Of a DNA stretch of 55,895 nucleotides, positions 17,983 through 26,527 are shown piece after piece. The stretch is from Myxococcales bacterium. GTDB lineage: Bacteria > Myxococcota_A > Polyangia > Nannocystales > Nannocystaceae. The DNA is taken from contig JAAZXR010000029.1 in NCBI GenBank assembly GCA_014240065.1, forward strand, positions 1 through 55,895, in the 5' to 3' direction. Under the pieces are notes generated by a model. The model was given only the letters and a program-made list of their open reading frames with translations, made no database searches and was not told where the DNA came from. How positions within the stretch are numbered: the first letter of the stretch is position 1; every line of letters begins with the position of its first letter. The translations under genes were made by a program, and so were the position numbers.

Positions 17983-19182
17983 GTGAATCGCGCAAGCGTG
18001 CGGCACGGGGCAGCGTTCCTCGGCATCTTCGGCTTCGTTGGGGTCAGCCTGCCATTTTGGCCGACCCTCCTCGCATCCCGCGGGCTGTCGGCGTCGACCA
18101 TCGGCATCCTCTTGGCGGTCGGCCCGTGGCTGCGCTTCGCTGTCAACCCGCGAATCGGTGTACTCGCCGATACGAGATGGGGAGGACGCAACGTCTTCGT
18201 CGCCTTCGCCTCGTTGTTGTTTGCTGGCAGCCTGTTGTTGCTCGGCTCGAGCGCGACGGTCTGGCTGCTCATCGCTTCGGCGGTGGTCATGGCCGTGGGC
18301 TTCTCGCCGCTCGCCTCGCTCGCTGACGCGAGCGCCCTCGTCCACGCGCGCGACGGCTACGCCCGGACCCGGCTTTGGGGCTCCGTCGCGTTCATCGCCT
18401 GCTCCCTCGGGCTCGGGCGATGGCTCGAGACCCACGGGGTCGAGAGCGTCTCCACGTCCATCGCGATCGCGGCGGGCGTCGTCGTGCTCACGGGCGCCCT
18501 CCTCCCCAACGCTCGCGCGGCGCGGTCGGTCCCCTCTCATTCCTCTCCGGCGGCCTCCGCCCTCGTCAACCACAGCGCGCCGGTTGTCCCGGCGCCGCTC
18601 CCCCCCTTGCTCGGGGTCTGCCTGCTCGCCGGGTTGCTGAACTCAAGCCACGCGATCCTCTATGGTTTCGGCACGCTGCACTGGCGAAGCCTCGGCGTCT
18701 CCAACGGCCACGTCGGCGTGCTGTGGACCATCGGCGTGCTCGCGGAAATCGCCGTCTTCACGCTCGCAGATCGTCTCAACGACCGATCCGCGGCGCGGTG
18801 GTTGTTGTGGACAGCCTGCCTCGGGGGGCTCGTGCGATGGTGCCTGCTCGCGTTCACCACTGTGTTCGCGTGGCAGGTGGTGGCGCAGCTCCTCCACGGA
18901 GCGACCTTCGCATGCGCGCATCTCGGCATCCTCCGACGCCTCTCTCAAATTGTACCGAGCGAGAAGATGGCGAGCGCCGTCACCAAGGTCTCGGGGCTCG
19001 GTGGCGGGCTCGCCATGGGAGTCGGGAGCCTCGTCGCGGGCGTCGCGTTCGAGCGCTACGGGGGCTTGAGCTACGTGATCGCCGCGGGCGCCTCCCTCGC
19101 CGCATGCGTCGTCCTGTGGTTTTTCACCCGCCCCACACGCGATCACGGGGACGTGTCGGGCAGCAACCAACTGCTCACGTGA
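17983..19182 (+). CDS. MFS transporter, HcaT/PPP-like
   Basis: A 399-residue major facilitator protein with about twelve hydrophobic segments. It begins RHGAAFLGIFGFVGVSLPFW and then LLASRGLSASTIGILLAVGP, the pattern of the MFS_1-like (3-phenylpropionate or nucleoside transporter-type) group. The motif-A-like loop is GVLADTRWGGRN. The substrate cannot be told. It is divergently transcribed from the TetR operon, so it may be co-controlled by the same regulator. Its last 40 bases overlap the 3' end of the convergent small membrane-protein gene. The GTG start has no Shine-Dalgarno but fits the leaderless geometry. Confidence 0.88.
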   Translation: MNRASVRHGAAFLGIFGFVGVSLPFWPTLLASRGLSASTIGILLAVGPWLRFAVNPRIGVLADTRWGGRNVFVAFASLLFAGSLLLLGSSATVWLLIASAVVMAVGFSPLASLADASALVHARDGYARTRLWGSVAFIACSLGLGRWLETHGVESVSTSIAIAAGVVVLTGALLPNARAARSVPSHSSPAASALVNHSAPVVPAPLPPLLGVCLLAGLLNSSHAILYGFGTLHWRSLGVSNGHVGVLWTIGVLAEIAVFTLADRLNDRSAARWLLWTACLGGLVRWCLLAFTTVFAWQVVAQLLHGATFACAHLGILRRLSQIVPSEKMASAVTKVSGLGGGLAMGVGSLVAGVAFERYGGLSYVIAAGASLAACVVLWFFTRPTRDHGDVSGSNQLLT

Positions 19183-19529
19183 AAATAGCCGCCACCGTCA
19201 CGGAGGTACTGGGGGTGCCACGGGACCCAACCACGGCTCCCGTCCTTGAGCACGAGCTCGTAACAGGTCGCGGCTGCGCCCGAGGGGCGCGTGCCCAGCA
19301 GCTTCCCGGTGGTACCCGGCTGCATGATGGTCACGATGGCCGACTCCGCGGGGCGCGTGTTGAGCTCGCAGTCTGCGAAGTCTCGGACCAAGGGCACGGG
19401 TGAGAGCGCCTGAATCCGCAGTCCATAGTCCACGAAGACGAGCGAGAGACCCCACAGCACCAAGAGCCCAACCGCCACCCTCTGCGGGATCCGTGGGAGC
19501 GTAAATTTGGCTCTCAACCGATGCAGCAC
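19143..19529 (-). CDS. small membrane protein with SH3-like tail
   Basis: A 128-residue protein of unknown function. One hydrophobic segment (residues about 19-38, VAVGLLVLWGLSLVFVDYGL) is preceded by a basic N-terminus. The rest looks like a small beta-rich domain ending GSRGWVPWHPQYLRDGG, which recalls bacterial SH3-like modules. It fills what would otherwise be a 460-base gap downstream of the RND operon, on the same strand, 114 bases after the second permease. The GTG start has no good ribosome site. Its 3' end overlaps the MFS gene tail. It is plausible but weaker than its neighbours. Confidence 0.55.
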   Translation of the reverse strand: MLHRLRAKFTLPRIPQRVAVGLLVLWGLSLVFVDYGLRIQALSPVPLVRDFADCELNTRPAESAIVTIMQPGTTGKLLGTRPSGAAATCYELVLKDGSRGWVPWHPQYLRDGGGYFHVSSWLLPDTSP

Positions 19530-19582
19530 ATCTTGTTCGTGCCGCTCCGACGAAAAAATCGCAAGTAATTGGCCCGACAGGG

Positions 19583-19680
19583 CCGGAGCAGGCCTCGAGA
19601 CCCGGGGACGTCGTTTGGTCCGACACCGGGCAGGAGCAGGCCCTCAGGGCGCGGGAGCTTCGTTTGGGCCGTCTTCCGGG
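19583..19680. repeat. imperfect tandem duplication over the RND permease stop
   Basis: Two adjacent copies of about 48 and 50 bases (19583-19630 and 19631-19680). They share GGAGCAGGCC near one end, CGTTTGG in the middle and CCGGG at the other end. The second copy contains the last codons and the stop of the downstream RND permease. The first copy lies beyond the stop. Confidence 0.6.
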
Positions 19681-22600
19681 GGCCCGTCGCGCGCGTCCCC
19701 GCCGCCCCACGTGGGACGGCGCAAGATGACGCCGGTCCAGCGCATCACGAACTGTCGAAAGTCGTCGAAGATTGTGTAACTCACCGGGACGATCACCAAG
19801 GTGAGGATGGTCGCCGTCGTCATCCCTCCCACGAGCGTCTTGCCGAACGCGTTGTAGGGGATCCCCTCGGCCGGCGCCTGGGCAAACGCGAGCGGCAACA
19901 TCCCTCCCACTGTGGTGAGCGCGGTCATAAAGATCGGCCGAAAGCGCTGCGCCCCCGCCTGCACGACCGCGTCGGAGCGGCTGAGTCCGCGCTCCCTCGC
20001 GATGTTGATGAAATCGATGAGCACGATGGCGTTGTTGACCACCACCCCGAGGAGCAAGAGCACCCCCACGACCGCGAGCGGGTCGAGGTTCTCGCCCGTC
20101 AGCCACAAAAACCACCACACACCAACCATGGCCAACGGGATCGAGGGCATCACGCTCAACGGCAACAGCAGCGACTCAAACAAAAATCCCATCAAGAAGA
20201 AAATGAACAGGCTGCCTAGAAGCGCTGCGAGCAAGAACTCCTCCTGCTGCCCCCGGACCTGCCGGACCTCCTCATCAGCATCAAACGACACCCCTTCGGG
20301 CAGCCGATAGTTGTCGAAGAACTCCTTGATGCGTCGCAAAGAAGCGGCGCGATCCTCTGGATCGAGCTCCACGTTCAGCCGCTCCGCTGTCCGCTTGTTG
20401 TAGCGCGTGAGCATCTTCTCGCCCTTGCGAACGCTTCGATCTACGAAGCTCTTGATCGGGAGCGCGACCCCGTCACCGTTGGGGACCTTGAACTCGAGCA
20501 CGCTCTTGAGCTCTTCTCGGTCCTGTTTTCGATAGATGATGCTGACGTCGACGTCACGCTCCTCTGCGTAGTAGCGCGGCAACGGGGAGCCTCGCAACGC
20601 GTAGCTGACCGTGTTCGCGATGACGCTCGAAGCGACGCCGTAGCGCTCGGAGAGATCCGGATCGACGTCGAGGTAGAGCTCGTCCGACTGCCCCTGCCCT
20701 TCCCCCTCGTCCCCAACCGACACCACCCCCTTCACCCGGAGCACGTCACGCTCGAGGCGCTCTTTCACCGTCCGCAGCGTCTCATGGTCGTCGCCGTAGA
20801 TCGCGAAGGAGAGCGCGGAGTTCCGCCCTCCGTCGCTGGCCGAGAAACGAGAGCGCTTCTCCCACCCGGGCGGGACCGGGAGCAGCTCGTAGATCGCCTT
20901 CGCTTGCTCGATATATGGGATGTCACCGGGCTTGGGAGGCTCAAAGAACATCTGCACCCGCGCCGAGCCCGGGTCGATCTGGATGAACTCTCCCGTGGCG
21001 TTGTACTCGCCGCGATGCTCCGCGAACCACGTCTCAAGCTCGCGAAAGAACACGTCGGCTTGCTCCACATCGACGTGACTTGGGATCGAGTAGCGAACCG
21101 TGACCTGCCGGCCTCCACCGCCTTGCTGCGTGATGGTGTCGACGTTTTGAACCGGGAAATACAGGCTCGCGAGGACGAGCGTCGACACCATCACGACGTC
21201 GGTGCGACGCCGCAAACTCGCCGTCAAGAGCCGCAGGTACACCCGTTGAAGGCGACCGAACGACGCCTCGTACATCCGCTCCACGACGATCTTCCAGCCG
21301 GAGAAGCGATCCGCGGACGCGCCGCCTCCCCCCTCGTCATCATCCTCGAGCAGGTACGCCGACGCGAGCGGGATCAGCACGAGCGCGACGAACAAGGACC
21401 CCACGAGGCTGACACAGACCGGCGTGACCATGCGAATCATGAAGAAGCGAATCGGCCCGCTGCTCATGAGCGCCATCGGCAAAAACACCACCATCGTGGT
21501 CGCGGTCGCGAGCGTGACCGGCAAGGCCACCTCCGACGCACCGTGCAGCGCGGCCGTGAGCTTGGACACCCCCGCCCGTCGATACCGATGGACGTTGTCC
21601 GCGACGACCACAGAATTGTCCACGACCAACCCGATGCAGATCATCAGCCCGATCAACGAGACGATGTTGATGGACTGCCCGCTGAAGTACATGAACGGGA
21701 GCGAGAGGAACATGGAGAGCGGGATCGACAAGGCGATGATCATGGTCATCCGCACCTTGCGGAGAAAAAACAGCAGCACGACCACGGCGATCAGCCCCCC
21801 CTGCAAGCCTGAGGTCATGACTTGCTCGAGGCTCGCGCGGATCGTGTCTCCCTGGACGAAGATCGACTCGACGTAAAAGGCCGCCAGCGCCGGATCTTTC
21901 GCGGCCTCCTCGACCGCCAGCTTTAACCGATCACACACCTCCACTGTGTTGGCCTGCGACTCCTTGATCGCGAACAGGGCCATGGTCGGCGCTCCATTCC
22001 ATCGCTCCAGCCCCTCCTTCTCTGGGAAATCGTACCGAACGTCCGCGACGTCAGAGAGCTTCAGGTTGTCGGCGCCCACGACGACGTTCCGCAGCTCGTC
22101 GAGCGATCGATAACTCGCGAGGGAGCGCACCAAGATCTCGCCGCTGGTCTCGTGAAGCTCTCCGCTCGCGAGGTTAAAGTTGGAGGTCTGGAGTCGCTGC
22201 GCGATTTGGAAGATGTTGAGGTTCGCCGCCTCAGCGAGCTCACGGTTGACCTCAATTCGGATCTCCCGAGACTCTTGCCCCCACGCGTTCACCTGGCCGA
22301 TTCCGTCGACCCGCTCCATCACCTGCACGATCTTGCGCTCGATGAGGTCTGGGGCCACGTCGTTGAGAGACTCGGGCCAGCGAATCCCGAAGAAGGCGAT
22401 GGGGATGGCGTCGCTCGACTGCTTACGAATGAACACCTCGCGGACCTCCTCGGGGAGCTCGGCGCGCACGCGCTGCACCCGGTCTCGCACCTCCCGGTAG
22501 GCCAGGTCCATGTCCGTGTCGCCCTCAAAGACGAGCCCTATCCGCGCGAAGGAGGAACCTGAGGTGCCCACGATCTCTTTGAGGTTCGGGGTCGTCGACA

Positions 22601-22832
22601 GGGAGGTCTCCAGCGGGATCGTGATCTGCTCCTCCACATCCTGTGGCGTCGCGTCTGGGAAGGCCACCGAGACACTCAGCGCCGGGTTCGAAAACCCGGT
22701 CGGGATCAACTCAAGCGGAATATCTAGGGCGGCGACCGTCCCTAGCACGAGGACACTCGCGAACACCATCAACATCGTGATCGGGCGAACCAGCGCCGTC
22801 CGTACCATCACCGAGTTACGGAGGCCCTTCAC
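19644..22832 (-). CDS. RND efflux permease (HAE1-type), second subunit
   Basis: A 1062-residue inner-membrane RND transporter of the AcrB/MdtC-like HAE1 group. It shows the N-terminal segment ITMLMVFASVLVLGTVAALD, two large periplasmic halves and twelve membrane segments. TM4 carries IGLVVDNSVVVADN, with one Asp where AcrB has two. The C-terminal repeat carries GVVVNNAIVLIDFINIARERG. The length is standard. Its start overlaps the stop of the first permease as ATGA. The C-terminus is a short Pro/Asp/Glu tail. It would work with the upstream permease and adaptor to export small molecules using the proton gradient. Confidence 0.95.
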   Translation of the reverse strand: MKGLRNSVMVRTALVRPITMLMVFASVLVLGTVAALDIPLELIPTGFSNPALSVSVAFPDATPQDVEEQITIPLETSLSTTPNLKEIVGTSGSSFARIGLVFEGDTDMDLAYREVRDRVQRVRAELPEEVREVFIRKQSSDAIPIAFFGIRWPESLNDVAPDLIERKIVQVMERVDGIGQVNAWGQESREIRIEVNRELAEAANLNIFQIAQRLQTSNFNLASGELHETSGEILVRSLASYRSLDELRNVVVGADNLKLSDVADVRYDFPEKEGLERWNGAPTMALFAIKESQANTVEVCDRLKLAVEEAAKDPALAAFYVESIFVQGDTIRASLEQVMTSGLQGGLIAVVVLLFFLRKVRMTMIIALSIPLSMFLSLPFMYFSGQSINIVSLIGLMICIGLVVDNSVVVADNVHRYRRAGVSKLTAALHGASEVALPVTLATATTMVVFLPMALMSSGPIRFFMIRMVTPVCVSLVGSLFVALVLIPLASAYLLEDDDEGGGGASADRFSGWKIVVERMYEASFGRLQRVYLRLLTASLRRRTDVVMVSTLVLASLYFPVQNVDTITQQGGGGRQVTVRYSIPSHVDVEQADVFFRELETWFAEHRGEYNATGEFIQIDPGSARVQMFFEPPKPGDIPYIEQAKAIYELLPVPPGWEKRSRFSASDGGRNSALSFAIYGDDHETLRTVKERLERDVLRVKGVVSVGDEGEGQGQSDELYLDVDPDLSERYGVASSVIANTVSYALRGSPLPRYYAEERDVDVSIIYRKQDREELKSVLEFKVPNGDGVALPIKSFVDRSVRKGEKMLTRYNKRTAERLNVELDPEDRAASLRRIKEFFDNYRLPEGVSFDADEEVRQVRGQQEEFLLAALLGSLFIFFLMGFLFESLLLPLSVMPSIPLAMVGVWWFLWLTGENLDPLAVVGVLLLLGVVVNNAIVLIDFINIARERGLSRSDAVVQAGAQRFRPIFMTALTTVGGMLPLAFAQAPAEGIPYNAFGKTLVGGMTTATILTLVIVPVSYTIFDDFRQFVMRWTGVILRRPTWGGGDARDGPPEDGPNEAPAP

Positions 22833-25800
22833 GACTCGTCGCGCCGCTCCTCCGCGGTCTGGGTGGTCTGCGCCACCTCGTCGAGTCCTTCGTATCCGAC
22901 GGAGTCAAGCTCGAGCTCCTGTGAGAGCTCGTCTTGGAGCCGCATCGCCGGTGATCGCCCGCTTTGTTGCCCGACGAGCCGGTCGATCAACGCGTACACC
23001 GTGGGGATCACGATCAGCGTGAGGAGGGTCGAACACGCGAGCCCCGCGATGACCGTGATCGCCATGGGCTGGCGAATTTCGGCGCCGTCCCCCGTGGCCA
23101 ACGCCATCGGCACGAGCCCGAGCACCGTGGTCAGCGTCGTCATCAGGATCGGGCGAAGACGGATGGCCCCCGCCTCCTCCAGCGCCTGCAACGTCGACAT
23201 GCCGCGCAGCTTCAGGCGGTTGACGTAATCGACAAAGACGATCGCGTTGTTCACCACGATCCCAGCCAGCATGATCACCCCGAGGAAGACCACCACCGAC
23301 AGCGGAATCCCCGCCAGCGCGAGGGTCACGACCACGCCCGCCAACGCCAACGGGATGCTCACCAAAATGATGAGCGGATAGATGAGGCTCTCAAACTGCG
23401 ACGCCATGATCACGTAGACCAAGAAGATGGAGAGCGCGAGCGCGACGTAGAGTGACTTTGAGGACGTCGACCACTCCTCACTTTGCCCCGTGATCGCGTA
23501 GCTGACGCCCTCGGGCAGCTTGAGCTCTGCCACCGCGCGTTCCACCGTCGTGGAGGCCGATCCGAGGCCGATGCCCTCCACGTTCGCGGTGACCAATCCC
23601 ACCCGTTGTTGGCCGACGCGCCGGATTTCGTTCGGCCCACGGCCCACTTTGATGTCGGCGACCGCGCTCAGCGGAACCGGCCGCTGACTGCCCGGGTTCA
23701 CCACCAATTCACGCAGCTCCTTGACCCCCGCGGTGCTCGCATCCCGCAGCCGCACGCGCACGGGGATCTTGCGGTCTCGTCGGTTGAACCGCGTGGCCTC
23801 AGTCCCTTTGATCTTGTCGCGCACCTGCTCAGCCACCGTGCGAATGTCGAGGTTGAGCCGCGAGAGGATGTCGCGATCGTAGATGATCTGCACCTCCGGG
23901 CTCCCCTCTCGGATCGACGCCTTAACGTCTTCGAGCCCCGGCACCCCGAGCAAGCGCTCCTCCACCATCGTCGTTCCTGCCGCCAGCGCCTCGAGATCGT
24001 ACCCCCGCACCTCGACCTCCACCGGCGTCTTGAACGAGAACAGCGTGGGGCGACGCACGGTGGTTTGCAGTCCCGGCACCACGGAGGTGACCTCACGAAT
24101 CTGTTCGAGGGCCAACCGCTCGATGCAAATGGCGCTGGCATCTGAGGACCCGCACTCCGCGGTCCAGGTGTCCTCTCCCCCGAGCTCGGCGGCTCCGCCC
24201 CCATCGCGAGCCGGGGCGTCTTCGTCAGCCGGCGCCCCGGAGGACGGGTCGAGGTCGCTGAGCGCCGCGGCGCGTTGCTGCCCCGCCCCGGCATAGAGGG
24301 AGAGCGCGATGGTCGCCGTGTGCTCCCCTCGCTCGCCCTCGTCGACATCGTCGCGCTCTGTCCCCACCGTGGTCACGATGGCGCGGACCCGATTCAGCTC
24401 CTCCGCGAGGCGCGCTTCAACCCGCCGAGCGGCCGCGTCGGTCACGTCCAACGGCGTCCCCACGGGGAGCGCCATCTCCACCGAGAGCTCGCCTTGGTGA
24501 AGCTCTGGGACCAGCTCCGTGTCGAGCCGATACGCCGCCATCCACGTGACCGCGAGGACCCCTACGATCACCGCGAGGACGGCACCCGGGCGCCGCACGG
24601 AGCCGCGAACGATGCCCCGATAGGTCTGCGTGATCTGCTCGATCCCGCGGCTGAAGAGCGACACAGCGGGCCGCAGCGCCGCGGAGACGAGCCACAGAAC
24701 GCCGCCGACGATCACGGCGACGAGACGAAACGCGAGCATCGCGACGACCCACAAAATTCGCGCGGGCACCTCCAACGAAAAGTGTCCCACGAATCGCAGG
24801 ATGAAATACGGCGTGAGGAGTATCCTGCGCGCGGAGGAGCCGGTCTTGAGGTCGCTGATGAGCGAGCCAAGCGCGCTGCGAGGCGCCGCGACCGCGCGCA
24901 GATCCTCGAAAAAAGACCCGGCGGGGCCAGCCGGCCTCGCCCCCCGTTGCGCCCATCGGCGCGAGGAGATCATCGGGATGAAAAATAACGCGACGGCCAG
25001 CGACGCGAGCAAGCTGAACACCACGGTCAGGCCGAGATCGCCGAACAGCTGCCCCGCGATCCCCTCCACAAACACCATCGGAAAGAACACCGCGATGGAC
25101 GTCAACGTCGACGCCGCGACCGCGGATCCCACCTCCGACGTCCCCCGGAGCGTCGCCGTCGTCGGATCGTCTCCCTCCTCCCTGCACCGGTAGATCGATT
25201 CCAACACCACGATGGCGTTGTCTACGAGCATGCCGATCCCCAGCGCGAGTCCACCGAGCGACATGATGTTCATGGACACCCCCGCGAGGTTTAGCGGCGC
25301 GAAGGTGATGATGACGGACATGGGGATCGCCAAGCCGACGATGGCCGTGGTCATCCCCTCCCCGAGGAAGAAGAACAACACGAGCACCGCGACCAACCCG
25401 CCGAGCAACGCAGTGTTGAGCACTTCTTGGATGCTGGACTCGATGAACAAGGAGCGATCTGCGACGACCTGCAGCTTCGCGCCGTGCTCTCGCTCGATGC
25501 GCTCCACCACGCCTCGACCACCTCGTCCTCCCTTGAGTCGCGCCCGCACCCGGGACGCCATGTCGACGATGTTGGCCTCCGCCTCCTTGTAGACTTCGAT
25601 CTGGATGGCGTCGAGGCCGTCCACCCGCGTCACCACCTCTCGATCTTCATAGGCAGAGGTGACCGTGGCGAGGTCTCTCAGTCGCACCTCTCTGCCTTGC
25701 CTCGACGTGATCACGAGATCGCGCACGTCGTCGAGGCTCTCGAATTCGTTGACCGTGCGGATCGAGTAGCGCGTGTTCCCCTCACGCATCACGCCCCCCG

Positions 25801-26527
25801 CCACGTTCACGTTCTCCGCGGACAGCCGCGCCGTCACCTCGGTGATCGCCACCCCCGCCCTGCGCAACGCTCGCTCGTCAAGCTCCACCCGGATCTCCTC
25901 GAGGAGCCCACCCTTCACCTTCACCGCCGCGACCCCGTCCACAGGCTCAAGCAGCCGCTTGATCGACCGCTCCGAGATCCGCCGAAGATACTTGAGCCCG
26001 CCGACCCCCTCGAATCGCTCGCCGCTCCCGCTCAGCGACAACACCATCACGGGGTCGAGCGATGGATCGTAGCGCAGGATCAACGGCTGCTTGGTCTCAT
26101 CTGGCAGCGACGGCAACACCTGATCGATCTTCTCCAGGACGTTTTGATTCGCGTCGTCCATGTCGGTGTCCCACGTGAACTCCAACACGACATCGCAATT
26201 TCCCGAGGTGGACACCGACGACAACGTGGTGACTCCCGTCACCACCCCAAGCTGCTCTTCGAGCGGCCGAGCGACGTCATTCTCCACCTCGGCCGGCGCG
26301 GCGCCGGGATACTCCGTGCGCACGGTCAGCTTGGGATAGGAGATCTCGGGCATCAGGTTGACCGGCAGCAACCGCACTGAAAACCCGCCGAACACCATCA
26401 CCGCCAAGAACACCATCAGCACGGCGACCGGGCGCCGCACGGTGAACTCCAGGCGCCGCATCGATTCACGCAGGCTCTCTCGAGGACCTGCGCCTCCCGG
26501 TTCAGGTGCCTGAGGCGCCGATTTCAC
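22829..26527 (-). CDS. RND efflux permease (HAE1-type), enlarged
   Basis: A 1232-residue RND transporter, about 170-200 residues longer than AcrB. The N-terminus (RRPVAVLMVFLAVMVFGGFS), TM4 (GIGMLVDNAIVVLESIYR) and the C-terminal segment (GIVVNNAIVFVDYVNR) are typical. The extra length is in two places. One is a segment of about 115 residues (roughly 525-640), after the TM6 region ending SSRRW, that has two added hydrophobic stretches and a basic linker. The other is an acidic low-complexity loop in the second periplasmic half (roughly 755-785, SSGAPADEDAPARDGGG). It is overlapped by both neighbours as ATGA, so the three efflux genes are one transcription unit. Confidence 0.95.
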   Translation of the reverse strand: MKSAPQAPEPGGAGPRESLRESMRRLEFTVRRPVAVLMVFLAVMVFGGFSVRLLPVNLMPEISYPKLTVRTEYPGAAPAEVENDVARPLEEQLGVVTGVTTLSSVSTSGNCDVVLEFTWDTDMDDANQNVLEKIDQVLPSLPDETKQPLILRYDPSLDPVMVLSLSGSGERFEGVGGLKYLRRISERSIKRLLEPVDGVAAVKVKGGLLEEIRVELDERALRRAGVAITEVTARLSAENVNVAGGVMREGNTRYSIRTVNEFESLDDVRDLVITSRQGREVRLRDLATVTSAYEDREVVTRVDGLDAIQIEVYKEAEANIVDMASRVRARLKGGRGGRGVVERIEREHGAKLQVVADRSLFIESSIQEVLNTALLGGLVAVLVLFFFLGEGMTTAIVGLAIPMSVIITFAPLNLAGVSMNIMSLGGLALGIGMLVDNAIVVLESIYRCREEGDDPTTATLRGTSEVGSAVAASTLTSIAVFFPMVFVEGIAGQLFGDLGLTVVFSLLASLAVALFFIPMISSRRWAQRGARPAGPAGSFFEDLRAVAAPRSALGSLISDLKTGSSARRILLTPYFILRFVGHFSLEVPARILWVVAMLAFRLVAVIVGGVLWLVSAALRPAVSLFSRGIEQITQTYRGIVRGSVRRPGAVLAVIVGVLAVTWMAAYRLDTELVPELHQGELSVEMALPVGTPLDVTDAAARRVEARLAEELNRVRAIVTTVGTERDDVDEGERGEHTATIALSLYAGAGQQRAAALSDLDPSSGAPADEDAPARDGGGAAELGGEDTWTAECGSSDASAICIERLALEQIREVTSVVPGLQTTVRRPTLFSFKTPVEVEVRGYDLEALAAGTTMVEERLLGVPGLEDVKASIREGSPEVQIIYDRDILSRLNLDIRTVAEQVRDKIKGTEATRFNRRDRKIPVRVRLRDASTAGVKELRELVVNPGSQRPVPLSAVADIKVGRGPNEIRRVGQQRVGLVTANVEGIGLGSASTTVERAVAELKLPEGVSYAITGQSEEWSTSSKSLYVALALSIFLVYVIMASQFESLIYPLIILVSIPLALAGVVVTLALAGIPLSVVVFLGVIMLAGIVVNNAIVFVDYVNRLKLRGMSTLQALEEAGAIRLRPILMTTLTTVLGLVPMALATGDGAEIRQPMAITVIAGLACSTLLTLIVIPTVYALIDRLVGQQSGRSPAMRLQDELSQELELDSVGYEGLDEVAQTTQTAEERRDES

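Noticed and set aside
19530-19582. Intrinsic terminator after the RND operon
   Set aside because: A GGCCC/GGGCC hairpin exists on the minus strand, but the T-run begins about eleven bases after the stem, too far for a convincing terminator.
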